From Burkholderiales bacterium (GTDB lineage: Bacteria; Pseudomonadota; Gammaproteobacteria; Burkholderiales; Usitatibacteraceae), in the NCBI GenBank assembly GCA_017880705.1, contig JADGRS010000025.1, positions 1 through 15,265 on the forward strand: 15,265 nt of DNA, given 5' to 3'. Below the pieces are notes generated by a model that did not search any database, was not told the origin of the DNA, and worked only from the letters and a program-made list of their open reading frames with translations. A program made the translations under genes and the position numbers. Of the stretch, positions 1 through 8,383 are shown in pieces. Each line of letters opens with the position of its first letter. Positions within the stretch are counted from its first letter, which is position 1.

Positions 1-466
1 CGATCACGCGCAGGATCTCGTCGAAGTTGCGTCCCGTGCTCGCGGGGTACGTGATCATGAGGCGGATCTTCTTCTTCGGATCGATGATGAAGACCGAGCG
101 CACCGTGAGCGTATCGCTGGCGTTCGGATGGATCATGTCGTAGAGGTTCGACACCTTGCGGTCGGGATCGGCGAGGATCGGGAAATTCACCTTGGTGCCC
201 TGGGTCTCCTCGATGTCGCCCACCCAGCCCTTGTGCGATTCGAGCGGGTCGACGCTGATGGCGAGCACCTTCACGTTGCGCTTGTCGAACTCGCCCTTCA
301 GCTTCGCGGTGTAGCCGAGCTCGGTGGTGCACACCGGCGTGAAGTCCTTCGGGTGGGAGAAGAGCACTCCCCACTTGTCGCCCAACCACTTGTGGAACTC
401 GATCTTTCCTTCGGTGGAATCCTGCGTGAAATCGGGGGCGATGTCGCCCAGTCTCAGTGTGGCCAT
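1..466 (-). CDS. Peroxiredoxin, AhpC/TSA family, 1-Cys (Prx6-like) type; C-terminus outside window
   Basis: Thiol peroxidase that reduces hydrogen peroxide and organic peroxides through a peroxidatic cysteine, probably in the cytosol. The first 155 residues are visible. They begin MATLRLGDIAPDF and carry the conserved block HPKDFTPVCTTELG, with the peroxidatic Cys at residue 46. Later parts (DPLESHKGW, FPILADPDRKV, VRSVFIIDPKKKIR, YPASTGRNFDEILR) match the Prx6 subgroup, which is usually a little over 200 residues, so roughly the last quarter is missing here. The ATG at 466 follows an AGGAG ribosome-binding site, and only 9 bases separate the gene from the upstream rhodanese, so it looks like the last visible gene of the sulfur operon. 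A role in protecting Fe-S enzymes of the pathway is inference. The family call is firm; the subgroup is slightly less certain because the C-terminus is unseen. Confidence 0.95.
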   Translation of the reverse strand, partial: MATLRLGDIAPDFTQDSTEGKIEFHKWLGDKWGVLFSHPKDFTPVCTTELGYTAKLKGEFDKRNVKVLAISVDPLESHKGWVGDIEETQGTKVNFPILADPDRKVSNLYDMIHPNASDTLTVRSVFIIDPKKKIRLMITYPASTGRNFDEILRVI

Positions 467-475
467 GGTGGTCTC

Positions 476-931
476 CTATCCTTTGCTCCAGGGCAGGCCG
501 GCGGCCCGCCACCCTTTGTCGGGGCTCCCGCCTTCGAACCCCTCCAGAATGTTGTACGAGGCCGCGAAGCCCGCGCGCGTGGCGAGCTCGGCCGCGTGGT
601 GCGAGCGCGCGCCGCTTCGGCACAGGAAGAGCAGCCGCTCCGCGGGCTTAAACGACTCCTGCAGCTTTCCGACGAAGTCATGCAGCTGCTCCTCGGTGCC
701 ATTGCGCGGCCACTCGATGAGGGGCGCGTCGGGCACGTGGCCGACGAACTGCCACTCGGGCATGGTGCGCACGTCGACGATCTTCGCGGCGCCGGCCTTC
801 TGCAGGTCCCACGCCTCGGCGGGAGTCACCGCGCCCGCGTAGGGCAGGCCCATGACGAGCCGGCGCTCGCCGGCCCGCGCGAGGATCTCTTCGGGTGCGG
901 GCGTCGCGCCCGCTTTCGTTGCCTCTGTCAC
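476..931 (-). CDS. Rhodanese-like sulfurtransferase, single domain
   Basis: A 151-residue single-domain rhodanese. The active-site loop LCRSGARS places the catalytic, persulfide-carrying Cys at residue 104. The CH2-like motif IVDVRTMPEW (residues 51-60) and the C-terminal NILEGFEG segment also fit the family. The start chosen is the GTG at 931: it overlaps the fpr stop as GTGA, has GGAG about 8 bases upstream, and avoids a 36-residue extension that would lie wholly inside fpr. The family moves sulfane sulfur from thiosulfate or persulfides to cyanide, thiols or other proteins. Its place at the end of a sulfate assimilation operon suggests handling of reactive sulfur made by that pathway, or thiosulfate use, but the physiological substrate cannot be read from sequence. 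It lies between fpr and the peroxiredoxin gene, apparently translationally coupled to the former. Confidence 0.93.
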   Translation of the reverse strand: MTEATKAGATPAPEEILARAGERRLVMGLPYAGAVTPAEAWDLQKAGAAKIVDVRTMPEWQFVGHVPDAPLIEWPRNGTEEQLHDFVGKLQESFKPAERLLFLCRSGARSHHAAELATRAGFAASYNILEGFEGGSPDKGWRAAGLPWSKG

Positions 932-1704
932 CAGTAGGTCTCCACGGCGAGGTGGCCCGGATCGCCACGTCGCGAGATTCGAAAGCCGCGTTCGGTAAGG
1001 AGCTTGCGCGAATCCTCGACCATCTCCGGATTGCCGCAAAGCATGATACGCGAGCGGTCTTGGTCCAGCTTCACGCCGAGGTTCTCCTCCAGCACGCCGC
1101 TCGCGAGGAGCTTCGTCACGCGGTCGCGCAGCGTCCCCGGCACGGGCTCGCGGGTCACGATGCGCGCATAGCGCAGTTTATGCGCGAACTCCGCGTAATA
1201 CTCGCTCCGGTCGAAACCGCGGATGAGATCCTCGTAGGCGAGCTCCGGTTGCGTGCGCACGCTTTGCACGAGGATCAGGTTCTCGTAGCGCTCCCACGTC
1301 TCGAAATCGTGGAGGATCGAGAGGAACGGCGCGAGTCCCGTGCCGGTGGCGAGCATCCACAGGTCCTTCCCGGCCTCGAAGCGGTCGGTGGTGAGGAAGC
1401 CGTAGCTCTTGCGCTCGACGAGGATCTCGTCGCCTTCCTTCAGCTTCGAGAGCCGGCTGGTGAAGGCGCCGCCCGGCACCACCACGGAAAAGAATTCGAG
1501 ATGCTCGTCGTGCGCGGCGGAGGCGATCGAGTAGGCGCGCCAGACGGTCGTGTCGTGCTCGCGGTCGCGAACCCCCAGCCGCGCGAACTGGCCGGGCACG
1601 AAGCGATAGCCGCGATCGCGCGTGATGCGGAAGGAAAAGAGGCTGTCGGTCCAGGGACGCACCCCGGTGATCGTTTCAACGGTGTACTTGTCGGCGGTCG
1701 TCAT
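928..1704 (-). CDS. fpr: Ferredoxin (flavodoxin)--NADP+ reductase
   Basis: A 258-residue FAD enzyme exchanging electrons between NADPH and ferredoxin or flavodoxin in the cytosol. The FAD-binding motif RAYSIAS is at residues 56-62, the pyridine nucleotide site GTGLAPF at 121-127, the NADP-domain motif CGNPEMV at 223-229, and the protein ends in Tyr-Trp, an aromatic C-terminus as in many bacterial Fpr proteins. Length is typical of the family. ATG at 1704 overlaps the cysA stop (ATGA), and its own stop overlaps the rhodanese start (GTGA). Position inside the sulfate operon, together with a CysI but no CysJ flavoprotein subunit, suggests it feeds electrons to sulfite reductase through a ferredoxin encoded elsewhere; that link is inference. 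A general redox or oxidative-stress role remains possible. Confidence 0.94.
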   Translation of the reverse strand: MTTADKYTVETITGVRPWTDSLFSFRITRDRGYRFVPGQFARLGVRDREHDTTVWRAYSIASAAHDEHLEFFSVVVPGGAFTSRLSKLKEGDEILVERKSYGFLTTDRFEAGKDLWMLATGTGLAPFLSILHDFETWERYENLILVQSVRTQPELAYEDLIRGFDRSEYYAEFAHKLRYARIVTREPVPGTLRDRVTKLLASGVLEENLGVKLDQDRSRIMLCGNPEMVEDSRKLLTERGFRISRRGDPGHLAVETYW

Positions 1705-2783
1705 GCGGCTTCGGAGGTGGGAGCGGCGGTTTCGAGGAAGAATCGGGCGCGGCGAGGCGCGAGGTAAACGACCTGGCCGTGCACGATCTTGAGGCCGTCG
1801 TAGCGGTCGCGCGGAATCTCCGCCTCGACCACGTCGCCCGTATCGTGGCGCGTGAGCTCGAGGCGCACGACCGATCCCAGCGCGACGGCATGATCGACGG
1901 TCGCGGCCACGGCGGAATCGCTCTTCTGCACGGACACATCGATGTCATGGGGACGAACGTACGCGGTTGCAAGGGCATCGACCGCGCCGTCGTGCTCGGG
2001 CGCGGCGAGCCGCCGTCCGCTCACGTGCGCGATGCCCCGCGAGATCCGGCCCTCGAAGAGGTTCACGTTGCCGAGGAACTGGTAGACGAAGGGCGTCGCG
2101 GGGTGGTCGTAGACCTCGCCCGGCGCACCCACCTGCTCGATGCGGCCGCGATTCACGACGACGATGCGGTCGGCGACCTCGAAGGCTTCTTCCTGGTCGT
2201 GGGTCACGAAGACGCTCGTGAGGTGGATCTCGTCGTGCAGGCGGCGCAGCCAGCGGCGAAGCTCCCGGCGCACCTTCGCGTCGAGCGCCCCGAACGGCTC
2301 GTCGAGGAGCAGCACCTTGGGCTCGATGGCGCGCGCCCGCGCGAGCGCGATCCTCTGGCGCTGCCCGCCGGAAAGCTGGTGGGGATAGCGATCGGCGAGC
2401 CACTCCAGCTGCACGAGCTTCAGGAGCTTCACCACCTTCTCGCGGATCGCCTCGTTGGAAGGGCGCAGTGCGCGCGGCCTCACGCGCAGCCCGAACGCGA
2501 CATTCTCGAAGATCGTCATGTGGCGGAAGAGCGCGTAGTGCTGGAACACGAAGCCGACGTTGCGGTCCTGCACGCGCTTGGCGGTGGTGTCCTGGGCGTT
2601 GAAGAGGATGCTTCCGCTGTCCGGAACCTCGAGCCCCGCGATGACGCGCAGCAGCGTGGTCTTCCCCGAGCCCGAAGGGCCGAGGAGCGCCACCAGCTCG
2701 CCGGGCTCGATGTCGAGCGACACGTGGTGGAGCGCTTCGAACGTTCCGAAGCGCTTGGAGACGTCGATGACCTGGATGCTCAT
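1701..2783 (-). CDS. cysA: Sulfate/thiosulfate ABC transporter ATP-binding protein CysA
   Basis: A 360-residue ATPase powering sulfate and thiosulfate uptake, acting on the inner face of the membrane with CysT and CysW. Walker A GPSGSGKT is at residues 35-42, the Q-loop Gln at 81, the signature LSGGQ at 137-141, Walker B VLLLDEP at 157-163 and the switch His at 195 (FVTHDQEEA). A C-terminal regulatory domain of about 120 residues, including YVRPHDIDV, matches the CysA/MalK-type extension. The ATG at 2783 overlaps the cysW stop as ATGA. An open frame continues upstream of this start, but it runs through cysW in another frame and is not part of the protein. All motifs look intact, so an active transporter is expected. 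Confidence 0.97.
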   Translation of the reverse strand: MSIQVIDVSKRFGTFEALHHVSLDIEPGELVALLGPSGSGKTTLLRVIAGLEVPDSGSILFNAQDTTAKRVQDRNVGFVFQHYALFRHMTIFENVAFGLRVRPRALRPSNEAIREKVVKLLKLVQLEWLADRYPHQLSGGQRQRIALARARAIEPKVLLLDEPFGALDAKVRRELRRWLRRLHDEIHLTSVFVTHDQEEAFEVADRIVVVNRGRIEQVGAPGEVYDHPATPFVYQFLGNVNLFEGRISRGIAHVSGRRLAAPEHDGAVDALATAYVRPHDIDVSVQKSDSAVAATVDHAVALGSVVRLELTRHDTGDVVEAEIPRDRYDGLKIVHGQVVYLAPRRARFFLETAAPTSEAA

Positions 2784-3640
2784 ATCACCGTTTCCCTTGC
2801 GACCCTCGACTCCACCCACGTCTTCAGGACAAGAGTCACGAGCGCGAGGATCGCCAGCAGCGAGGCGCACGCGAACGCGCCGGCGAACTGGTACTCGTTG
2901 TAGAGGATCTCGATGTGCAGCGGCAGCGTGTTGGTGAGCCCGCGCACATGCCCCGAGACGACAGATACCGCGCCGAACTCGCCCATGGCGCGCGCGTTGC
3001 AGAGGATCACGCCGTAGAGAAGGCCCCACTTCACGTTGGGAAGGGTCACGCGCCAGAGGAGATGCCACGCGTTGGCGCCGAGGAGAACCGCGGCCTCTTC
3101 CTCCTCGCGGCCCTGCGCCTGCATGAGCGGTATCAGCTCGCGCGCGATGAACGGAAACGTGACGAAGATCGTGGCGAGCACGATGCCCGGCACCGCGAAG
3201 ATCACCTTCACGCCATGATCGGCGAGCGCCGGTCCGAACCACCCCTGCAGGCCGAACACGAGCACGTAGATCAATCCCGAAACCACGGGCGACACGGAGA
3301 AAGGCAGGTCGATCAGCGTGATGAGAACGCTCTTGCCAGGAAAGTCGAACTTCGCGATCGCCCACGCGGCGGCGACGCCGAACACGAGGTTGGCCGGCAC
3401 CGCGATCGCCGCGGCCAGCAGCGTGAGGCGGATCGCCGCCCATGCGTCGGCGTCGGCGACCGCCGCGGCGTACACGCCCCAGCCCTTGCGCAACGCCTCG
3501 AAGAACACCGCGAAGAGCGGCAGGAAGAGGAAGAGCGTGAGGTACGCGAGAGCGATGCCCACGAGCGCCACGGGCACCCCGGCGACGCGGCGGGCGCGCG
3601 GGCGCACGACGCTCATCGGCAGGTCGAGGACCGCGGCCAT
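2780..3640 (-). CDS. cysW: Sulfate/thiosulfate ABC transporter permease CysW
   Basis: A 286-residue inner-membrane permease with about six hydrophobic segments, such as the long one around [20 protein letters not shown]. The cytoplasmic EAA loop that docks on the ATPase is [21 protein letters not shown]. It pairs with CysT to form the sulfate channel. Family-typical stretches include [20 protein letters not shown] and [15 protein letters not shown]. The start is taken at the ATG at 3640, which shares its A with the cysT stop (TGATG). A frame-compatible ATG 12 codons upstream would overlap cysT more deeply and has no advantage. The ORF ends in an ATGA overlap with cysA. CysW rather than CysT is assigned from order (second permease, next to cysA) and sequence; the two are related, but the order sbp-T-W-A is standard. 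Confidence 0.96.
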   Translation of the reverse strand: MAAVLDLPMSVVRPRARRVAGVPVALVGIALAYLTLFLFLPLFAVFFEALRKGWGVYAAAVADADAWAAIRLTLLAAAIAVPANLVFGVAAAWAIAKFDFPGKSVLITLIDLPFSVSPVVSGLIYVLVFGLQGWFGPALADHGVKVIFAVPGIVLATIFVTFPFIARELIPLMQAQGREEEEAAVLLGANAWHLLWRVTLPNVKWGLLYGVILCNARAMGEFGAVSVVSGHVRGLTNTLPLHIEILYNEYQFAGAFACASLLAILALVTLVLKTWVESRVARETVI

Positions 3641-4482
3641 CAGGCGTCGCTCTCGGCGTAGCGCCGCGACCACCACTGCAGCAGGTTGATCGCGAGGAGC
3701 AGCGCGAAGGACGCGGCGAGCATCACCACCGCGACCGAGGTTGCGCCCGCGTAGTCATACTGCTCGAGCTTGGTGATGATCATGAGCGGCGCGATCTCGG
3801 AAACCATCGGCATGTTGCCGGCGATGAAGATCACGGAGCCGTATTCGCCGACGGCGCGCGCGAAGGCGAGCGCGAAGCCGGTGAGGAGCGCGGGCGCGAG
3901 CGTCGGCAGGATCACGCGCGCGAAGGTCTGCGCGTGGGAGGCGCCGAGAGACTGCGCGGCTTCCTCGAGCTCGCGCTCCAAGTCCTCGAGGACCGGCTGC
4001 ACCGTGCGTACCACGAAGGGCAGGCCGATGAAGGTAAGCGCGACGAGGATGCCGAGCGGCGTGAAGGCGACCTTGAGGTCGAAGCTCTCGAGGAGCGGCT
4101 TGCCGAGCCAGCCGTTGGGGGCGTAGATCGCGGTGAGCGCGATGCCGGCGACCGCCGTGGGCAATGCGAAAGGCAGGTCGACCAGCGCGTCGACCACGCG
4201 CCGCCCCGGAAACGGGTAGCGCACCAGCACCCACGCCACGAGCAGGCCGAACACCGCGTTGATCGCCGCGGCGATGAGCGCCGCGCCGAACGAGAGACGC
4301 AGCGAGGCGAGCACGCGCGGCGCCGTCACGTGCGCGACGAAGGCGTCCCAGGTGAGCGTGAAGGTCTTGAACAACGCCGCGGACAGCGGGATCAGGACGA
4401 TCAAGCTCAGGTAAAGCAACGTGATGCCGAGGGCGACGTTGAAGCCCGGCAGTACGCTGTGGGAGCGCCTCGCGAAGATCAC
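3640..4482 (-). CDS. cysT: Sulfate/thiosulfate ABC transporter permease CysT (CysU)
   Basis: A 280-residue inner-membrane permease with about six transmembrane segments; it begins with a short basic N-terminus ([15 protein letters not shown]) before the first hydrophobic stretch. The EAA loop is [21 protein letters not shown], and [15 protein letters not shown] is typical of the family. The start is the GTG at 4482, which overlaps the stop of the EAL-domain gene as GTGA and gives the usual family length; no ATG lies at a sensible place. The longer open frame upstream belongs to another reading frame of the EAL gene. The GTGA overlap means cysT translation is probably coupled to that of the EAL gene, so losing the EAL gene could be polar on transport. 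With CysW and CysA it imports sulfate delivered by Sbp. Confidence 0.95.
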   Translation of the reverse strand: MIFARRSHSVLPGFNVALGITLLYLSLIVLIPLSAALFKTFTLTWDAFVAHVTAPRVLASLRLSFGAALIAAAINAVFGLLVAWVLVRYPFPGRRVVDALVDLPFALPTAVAGIALTAIYAPNGWLGKPLLESFDLKVAFTPLGILVALTFIGLPFVVRTVQPVLEDLERELEEAAQSLGASHAQTFARVILPTLAPALLTGFALAFARAVGEYGSVIFIAGNMPMVSEIAPLMIITKLEQYDYAGATSVAVVMLAASFALLLAINLLQWWSRRYAESDA

Positions 4483-5279
4483 GGACGAGCGCCGGGGGCG
4501 GCGTAGTGCCAGCCCTGCAGGAAGCCGAAGCCCACGTCGCGCGCGGCCTGGGCCTGCTCCTCGCTCTCGATGCGCCGGGCCACGGAGCCGATGCCGCGGC
4601 GGGTGAGCGCGGCCACGATGCGCATCGTCTCGTCGCTGCGATCCGCGACGGGGCCGTCGATCGCCACGTAATGTGGGTCGGCGAGGAACAGATGCTCGAG
4701 ATCGGCCTCGGTCGTGGCGCGCAGCTGGGCGAGCACGCGATAGCCGCGGATCCGGTAGGAGATCGCGGCGCGCACGAACGTGACCGGGTCGTCGCTCGCA
4801 CTGGCGGGCACCACGATCGTCACGCGTCCCGGCGAAACTCCCATCTTCGCGAGGATCGCCTCGAAGTACACGCCGTGGTCCGCGGCGACGAAGTTGAGCA
4901 GGCGCTTCTCGATGTTGAGGAACAGGGAGTTGGCGGCCGGCGCGGCGGGAAAGTAGTTGAGCGCATGCACCGTCCGGCAGAGGCGGTCGAGCAGCACGAG
5001 GTGCGCGTCGTCGGAGGCCTGCGCGAAGACCTTCCACGGCGCCGCCGTGTCGCCCCCGTTGCCGTTCACGCGCACCAGCGCGTGGTGGCCCGCCACGCTG
5101 CCATCGGCCGCGCGCACGATCGGCTGGAACGCGCTGGTGAGCCTCGCCTGGAAGAACTGCGCGGCGACCACGCCCGGACGCGGCTCGGACAGCTCGTGAC
5201 CCGGGAAGTGTTCCCGTCCGATGCGCTCGAGGACCGGCCGCAGGCTCGAGGGCGTCGGGTGCGATGCGGGCATGTTCAT
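4479..5279 (-). CDS. Degenerate EAL-domain protein within the sulfate transport operon
   Basis: A 266-residue soluble protein that is an EAL (c-di-GMP phosphodiesterase) relative by fold but lacks the catalytic set. Recognisable parts are AFQPIV (residues 50-55), GHHALVR (64-70) where the signature Glu of EAL is His66, LFLNIEKRLL (119-128) and the end GFGFLQGWHYAAP (250-261). The metal-binding Glu after the third strand is absent (VTIVVPAS), the DDFGTG loop is replaced by RVLAQLRATTEADLEH, the Lys of KID is replaced (VAIDGP), and EGVE is RRIE. Hydrolysis of c-di-GMP is therefore very unlikely; binding of a ligand or protein partner is possible. There is no signal peptide and no added sensor domain. 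It starts at the ATG at 5279 after GAGG, 7 bases downstream of sbp, and overlaps cysT (GTGA). Position suggests a regulatory role in sulfate uptake, but the function is unknown. Confidence 0.9.
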   Translation of the reverse strand: MNMPASHPTPSSLRPVLERIGREHFPGHELSEPRPGVVAAQFFQARLTSAFQPIVRAADGSVAGHHALVRVNGNGGDTAAPWKVFAQASDDAHLVLLDRLCRTVHALNYFPAAPAANSLFLNIEKRLLNFVAADHGVYFEAILAKMGVSPGRVTIVVPASASDDPVTFVRAAISYRIRGYRVLAQLRATTEADLEHLFLADPHYVAIDGPVADRSDETMRIVAALTRRGIGSVARRIESEEQAQAARDVGFGFLQGWHYAAPGARP

Positions 5280-5286
5280 GGAGTCC

Positions 5287-6291
5287 TCACTTTCGTCCGG
5301 GTTGGAAGATCTGGTCGAACGTCCCGCCGTCGGCGAAGTGAGTCTTCTGCGCTCTTTGCCATCCGCCGAACACCTGGTCGATGGTGAACAGGTTCACCTT
5401 CGGGAACTCCTTCTCGTGGCGGGCCGCCACTTGCGGATCGATCGGCCGGTAGAAATTCCTCGCGGCGATCTCCTGCGCTTCCGGCGTGTACCAGTGCTCC
5501 AGGTACGCCTGCGCGACCTTGCGCGTGCCCTTCCTGTCGGCCACCTTGTCCACGAGCGCCACGGGCGGCTCGGCGAGGATCGAGAGCGACGGGGTCACGA
5601 TCTCGAACTTGCCGGGGCCGAGCTCCTTGACCGAAAGGTAGGCCTCGTTCTCCCAGGCGATGAGCACGTCACCGATGCCGCGCTCGACGAAAGTCGTGGT
5701 CGAACCGCGGGCACCGGAGTCGAGGACGGCGACATTGCCGTAGATCCGGGCGACGAGATCCTTCGCTTGCGCCTCGCTCCCGCCTTTCTTCAATACGGAG
5801 CCCCACGCCGCGAGATAGTTCCAGCGCGCCCCGCCGGAGGTTTTCGGATTGGGCGTGATCACGGAGACGCCGGGCTTCGCGAGATCGTCCCAATCCCTGA
5901 TGCCCTTCGGATTTCCCTTGCGGACCAGGAAGACGATCGTGGAGGTGTAGGGGGAGCTGTTGTGTGGCAGTCGCTTCTGCCAATCGGCGGGAAGGAGCTT
6001 CGCGCGCTCCGCGATCTCGTCGATGTCGTAGGCAAGCGCGAGGGTGACCACGTCGGCGTCGAGGCCATCGATCACCGAGCGCGCCTGCTTGCCCGAGCCG
6101 CCGTGGGACTGCTTCACCACCACGGTTTCCTTCGCCTTGCCTTCCCAGTATTTCGCGAAGGACTTGTTGAAATCCTGGTAGAGCTCGCGCGTCGGATCGT
6201 ACGAGACGTTGAGCAGCGTGACGTCGGCCTGGGACGACGCGGCCGCGAATGCGAGAACGAGGGCCGTGAAGGCCCGGATGAGACGCAACAT
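5287..6291 (-). CDS. sbp: Periplasmic sulfate-binding protein
   Basis: A 334-residue exported solute-binding protein that delivers sulfate to the CysTWA transporter. The first 22 residues form a Sec signal peptide ([20 protein letters not shown], then QA), with likely cleavage before [15 protein letters not shown]. Signature stretches of the Sbp/CysP family are [75 protein letters not shown] and the C-terminal [19 protein letters not shown]. Overall resemblance to the known E. coli Sbp is close from end to end, so sulfate is the best-supported ligand; thiosulfate cannot be excluded because CysP is similar. The ATG at 6291 has AAGGA six bases upstream. The 45-base gap from cobA is the largest inside the operon but shows no obvious promoter. 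The EAL gene follows after 7 bases. Confidence 0.97.
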   Translation of the reverse strand: MLRLIRAFTALVLAFAAASSQADVTLLNVSYDPTRELYQDFNKSFAKYWEGKAKETVVVKQSHGGSGKQARSVIDGLDADVVTLALAYDIDEIAERAKLLPADWQKRLPHNSSPYTSTIVFLVRKGNPKGIRDWDDLAKPGVSVITPNPKTSGGARWNYLAAWGSVLKKGGSEAQAKDLVARIYGNVAVLDSGARGSTTTFVERGIGDVLIAWENEAYLSVKELGPGKFEIVTPSLSILAEPPVALVDKVADRKGTRKVAQAYLEHWYTPEAQEIAARNFYRPIDPQVAARHEKEFPKVNLFTIDQVFGGWQRAQKTHFADGGTFDQIFQPGRK

Positions 6292-6336
6292 GATGAATCC
6301 TTTGTCGAGAACGGAAGAGAGAGACGCAAGAGCTGC

Positions 6337-7113
6337 TCAACCGGTCTGACATCGCTCCGCGTCGATGCGGCGCATGAGGGATTCGGTGTCGATCGCATCG
6401 ACGCCCGAGCGGTCGCGGAACACTGCTCCAACGCACATCACGACCGGACCCGAGGCGCGCGCGAGCTCGCTCGCCGCGAGCTCGGCGAGCGTCGTGAAGA
6501 GGCGACGCTCATCGGGAAGCGTCGCGCTTTCGACGAGCGCGACGGGGGTCGTGGGGGGCTTGCCGCCGCCGATGAGCGACGCGGCGATCGAGCGCGACGC
6601 GCCCGCGGCCATGTAGAGGACGACCGAATCGGCCGCGAGCGCCGCGGGCAGCCATTCGGACGCGGTCTCGCCGCGGCCCACGCGCGGCGTGAGGAACGAG
6701 ACGGTGCGCGCCACGCCGCGGCGCGTGAGCGAGACGCCGAGCGCCGCGGCGGCGGCGAGCGCGGCGGTGACTCCCGGCACGACTTCGCAATCGACGCCCG
6801 CCGCGGCGAGCGCGTCGAGCTCTTCCTGGGCGCGCCCGAAGATCATCGGGTCGCCGCCCTTCAGGCGCACCACGACATCATGGGTGCGCGCGGCCTCGAT
6901 GAGCGCGCGGTTGATGAAGCGCTGCTCCGTCGAGACCTTGCCGTAGCGCTTGCCGACGTTTATGAAACGCGCCCGCGTCGCGAGCGCGAGCGTATCGGGA
7001 TGGACGAGGGCGTCGTGAAGGACGATGTCGGCGGCTTCGAGGAGGCGCGCGGCGCGCAGCGTGAGCAGATCCGGGGCGCCCGGCCCTGCGCCGACGAGGT
7101 AGACCTTACCCAT
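6337..7113 (-). CDS. cobA: Uroporphyrinogen-III C-methyltransferase (SUMT), siroheme branch
   Basis: A 258-residue SAM-dependent enzyme that methylates uroporphyrinogen III at C-2 and C-7 to give precorrin-2, the precursor of siroheme, the cofactor of CysI. The start motif VYLVGAGPGAPDLLTLRAAR, the segment VVRLKGGDPMIFGRAQEE (residues 81-98) and VVPGVTAALAAAAALGVSLT are typical of SUMT. It is a stand-alone methyltransferase: the dehydrogenase/ferrochelatase half found at the N-terminus of E. coli CysG is not in the protein and not elsewhere in the window, so precorrin-2 must be finished by an enzyme encoded outside. The ATG at 7113 lies inside the end of cysN (8-base overlap). Being co-transcribed with sulfite reductase fits supply of siroheme. 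It could also serve cobalamin synthesis. Confidence 0.95.
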   Translation of the reverse strand: MGKVYLVGAGPGAPDLLTLRAARLLEAADIVLHDALVHPDTLALATRARFINVGKRYGKVSTEQRFINRALIEAARTHDVVVRLKGGDPMIFGRAQEELDALAAAGVDCEVVPGVTAALAAAAALGVSLTRRGVARTVSFLTPRVGRGETASEWLPAALAADSVVLYMAAGASRSIAASLIGGGKPPTTPVALVESATLPDERRLFTTLAELAASELARASGPVVMCVGAVFRDRSGVDAIDTESLMRRIDAERCQTG

Positions 7114-8383
7114 GCTCCAGCCTCGAGATCATTCCGCCGGCGACCGTGTGATTCGTCGCCTCGTCGATGAGGATGAAGCTGCCGGTGGCGCGGTTGTGCG
7201 CGTAGGTGTCGGCGATAAGCGCGCGCCCGGTCACGATGCGCGCCGTGCCGATGTCGTTGAACGCGAGGGTCGCGGCGTCGCTCACGGGCTTGAGCGTCGT
7301 CAGGTCGAGGCGCGAATGCAGGGTCTCGATGCTTGCGCGCACCGTCTGCGTGCCGTGCTTGAGCCAGTAGCGGCGGCCCTGCGCGAGGGGCTCGCGGTCG
7401 AGCCAGGTGAGCCGCGCGTCGAAGCGTCGCACGACCGAAGGCGCATCGTGCGCGTGGGAGAGGAGGTCGCCGCGCGCCACGTCCACCTGGCGGTCGAGGA
7501 CGACGGTGATCGAGCGTCCCGCCGAAGCTGCCCGCAGCGTGCCGTCGAGCGTCACGATGTCGGCCACGCGCGCCTCGAGGCCGAGGGGCCACGCGACGAC
7601 CGTGTCGCCCACGCGGATCGTTCCGGACTCGACGCGCCCCATGTAGCCGCGATGCTCCTCGCCCTTGCCGAAGCGCGAGCGCGACACGAGCTGCACCGGG
7701 AAGCGAAGGTGTCCCGAGGGTTGGCCCGCGTCCGCTGTCTCCAGCACCTCGAGCAGCGTCGGGCCCGTGTACCAGTCGAGGCGATCGCCGCGCGTGACCA
7801 CCATGTCGCCTTCGAGAGCCGACAGCGGAATGAGCTTCACGCCGCGGATGCCGAGGGACTGCGCGACGCCGGCGAAATCGGCGGCGATCTTCTCGAACAC
7901 GGCGCGGTCCCAGCCCACCTGGTCCATCTTGTTGACGGCCACCACCACGCGGGGAATCGCGAGGAGGGAGGCGACCGCGGCGTGGCGCCGCGTCTGCTGC
8001 GAGATGCCGCGCGTCGCGTCGACGAGGATCACGGAGACGTCGGCGGTCGAGGATCCCGTGACCATGTTGCGCGTGTACTGCTCGTGGCCCGGGTTGTCGG
8101 CGATGATGAAGCGCCGCCGCGGGGTGGCGAAGTAGCGGTAGGCCACGTCGATGGTGATGCCCTGCTCGCGCTCGAGCGTGAGCCCGTCGGTGAACAGCGA
8201 GAGGTCCATGCCCGTGTCGCCGCGCCGCGCGGTGGTGCGCGCGACGGCGGCGAGCTGGTCCTCGAGGAGGCCCTTCGCGTCGAGGAGGAGCCGACCGATG
8301 AGGGTGCTCTTGCCGTCGTCCACCGAACCCGCGGTGGTGAAGCGCAGCACGTCGCCCGCGATGAGGTTGAGCGCTTGCGACAT
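7106..8383 (-). CDS. cysN: Sulfate adenylyltransferase GTPase subunit CysN
   Basis: A 425-residue elongation-factor-like GTPase that, with CysD, activates sulfate to adenosine 5'-phosphosulfate (APS), using GTP hydrolysis to drive the reaction. The P-loop GSVDDGKST spans residues 19-27, the G3 motif DNPGH 96-100 and G4 NKMD 151-154, and SAL is the likely G5. Beta-barrel domains II and III follow, including FRFPVQLVSR-like and VGDTVVAWP stretches. There is no fused APS kinase (CysC) domain, which fits a pathway that reduces APS directly. The ATG at 8383 shares one base with the cysD stop (TGATG). The ORF ends with TAA inside the start of cobA. Length is slightly shorter than the E. coli protein of about 475 residues. 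Confidence 0.96.
   Translation of the reverse strand: MSQALNLIAGDVLRFTTAGSVDDGKSTLIGRLLLDAKGLLEDQLAAVARTTARRGDTGMDLSLFTDGLTLEREQGITIDVAYRYFATPRRRFIIADNPGHEQYTRNMVTGSSTADVSVILVDATRGISQQTRRHAAVASLLAIPRVVVAVNKMDQVGWDRAVFEKIAADFAGVAQSLGIRGVKLIPLSALEGDMVVTRGDRLDWYTGPTLLEVLETADAGQPSGHLRFPVQLVSRSRFGKGEEHRGYMGRVESGTIRVGDTVVAWPLGLEARVADIVTLDGTLRAASAGRSITVVLDRQVDVARGDLLSHAHDAPSVVRRFDARLTWLDREPLAQGRRYWLKHGTQTVRASIETLHSRLDLTTLKPVSDAATLAFNDIGTARIVTGRALIADTYAHNRATGSFILIDEATNHTVAGGMISRLEHG

Noticed and set aside
476..1039. Rhodanese with a 36-residue N-terminal extension from an ATG at 1039
   Set aside because: The extension is fpr sequence in another frame; the GTG at 931 has a ribosome-binding site and the GTGA overlap seen elsewhere in the operon.
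1701..3443. CysA extended upstream to 580 residues
   Set aside because: The extra 220 residues are cysW read out of frame; the real start at 2783 overlaps the cysW stop as ATGA.
3640..5037. CysT extended upstream to 465 residues
   Set aside because: The extension is Arg-rich out-of-frame EAL-gene sequence; the GTG at 4482 gives the normal family length.
4479..5279. EAL gene as an active c-di-GMP phosphodiesterase
   Set aside because: The signature Glu, the DDFG aspartates and the catalytic Lys are all absent in the translated sequence.
5221..7170. 649-codon open frame on the plus strand opposite sbp and cobA
   Set aside because: It is an antisense shadow produced by high GC content; the low-complexity Arg/Glu/His-rich translation matches no family, while the minus strand encodes clear Sbp and SUMT proteins.
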